A DNA stretch of 64,000 nt from Lepidostoma basale. Taxonomy: Eukaryota > Arthropoda > Insecta > Trichoptera > Lepidostomatidae. The translations under genes and the position numbers were made by a program. The notes below the pieces were generated by a model that made no database searches, was not told where the DNA came from, and worked only from the letters and a program-made list of their open reading frames with translations. Within the stretch, counting starts at the first letter, position 1. Every line of letters starts with the position of its first letter. The stretch lies in contig JAHDVF020000493.1 in NCBI GenBank assembly GCA_022606425.2, positions 310,001-374,000 of the forward strand, in the 5' to 3' direction. This document shows, in pieces, positions 63,830 through 64,000 of the stretch.

Positions 63830-64000
63830 ATGGTCTATTGTTTTGGGCGAAACACTGTGATACTTCAACATTATTAACTATTAAATTTACAACTTTTTGT
63901 TATAATATTACAAATTTTTACGTCACACTTTTTGAGAATGTCGCGACAGCTGTTTTGCTAACCGATGTTGGCATCATCAAGTGTTACACAAACAACACCA
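63830..64000 (-). mobile_element. HR-A element, cut by the window edge
   Basis: GTTTTGGGCGAAACACTGTG flank, then the minus motif at 63945-63980: UUGAUGA, stem II GCCAAC-AUCG-GUUAGC, AAAAC in place of GAAAC, ACAGCUGU, C17 at 63945. The second arm, if present, lies beyond 64000. Confidence 0.6.

Overview
This is AT-rich, gene-poor insect-type nuclear DNA built almost entirely from dead and nested transposable elements. I found no intact host protein-coding gene. The one convincing host gene is a 5S rRNA gene (57744-57861), and it closely resembles the lepidopteran 5S rRNA I remember. That resemblance, with the element types, makes a moth or butterfly my best but unproven guess. Nearly all open reading frames in the window are tail pieces of LINE reverse-transcriptase proteins, simple-repeat translations or chance.

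Family names used below are labels for this annotation only. LINE-T encodes a C-terminus with [10 protein letters not shown] and ends in (TTAG)n. LINE-K has an RSIAG...RRRYWRDH region and an (AAG)n tail. LINE-R has KLRVTQ...KWQWAGHV and ends in AAG repeats. LINE-J resembles Jockey/CR1 elements (QRHRLFYLP...LPLV.PVGRA) and ends in (GATTT/GATTTG)n. LINE-C is CR1/L2-like (LRSA...FAVA) and ends in (ATT)n. S1 and S2 are tRNA-derived SINEs with visible box A and box B. HR-A to HR-I are short dispersed repeats that carry hammerhead-ribozyme-like motifs.

Layout: 0.1-9.5 kb is a mosaic of LINE-R, -K, -T, S1, S2 and HR-D copies, with a hairpin-bearing Helitron-like piece at 4.6-4.9 kb. 9.5-17.5 kb is mainly LINE-T, -C, -R and -K debris, a (TA)n tract and a purine-rich tract. 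18-21.5 kb holds an HR-E hammerhead, a second (TA)n tract and a 61-bp minisatellite. 22-31 kb holds LINE pieces, HR-A/G/C hammerheads and a Harbinger-like MITE. 31-40.8 kb shows clear nested insertions: hAT in S2, LINE-C in LINE-T, a CGCAC-ended MITE in LINE-T, LINE-J in S1. 42-51 kb is LINE-rich with several HR-A, HR-F and HR-C fold-backs. 51.6-52.2 kb may be a solo LTR. 52.2-59.1 kb holds HR-B, a second CGCAC-ended MITE, the 5S gene and adjacent HR-C and HR-E hammerheads. 59-64 kb is lower in recognisable repeats, apart from LINE and HR pieces.

The most interesting content is the HR repeats. At least six sequence families share one design: CUGANGA (or a near variant), one extra base, a hairpin, GAAAC, a self-complementary ACAUGU, ACCGGU or ACAGCUGU, then C. 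This is the core of a type I hammerhead ribozyme with a very short stem III, as known from Penelope-like elements and animal retrozymes. Two families (HR-E, HR-G) also show long or compensating stem I pairing. One HR-I copy starts exactly at its predicted self-cleavage site, which suggests that ribozyme-processed RNA was reverse transcribed. No Penelope-type reverse transcriptase or GIY-YIG coding region is in the window, so these copies would be non-autonomous.
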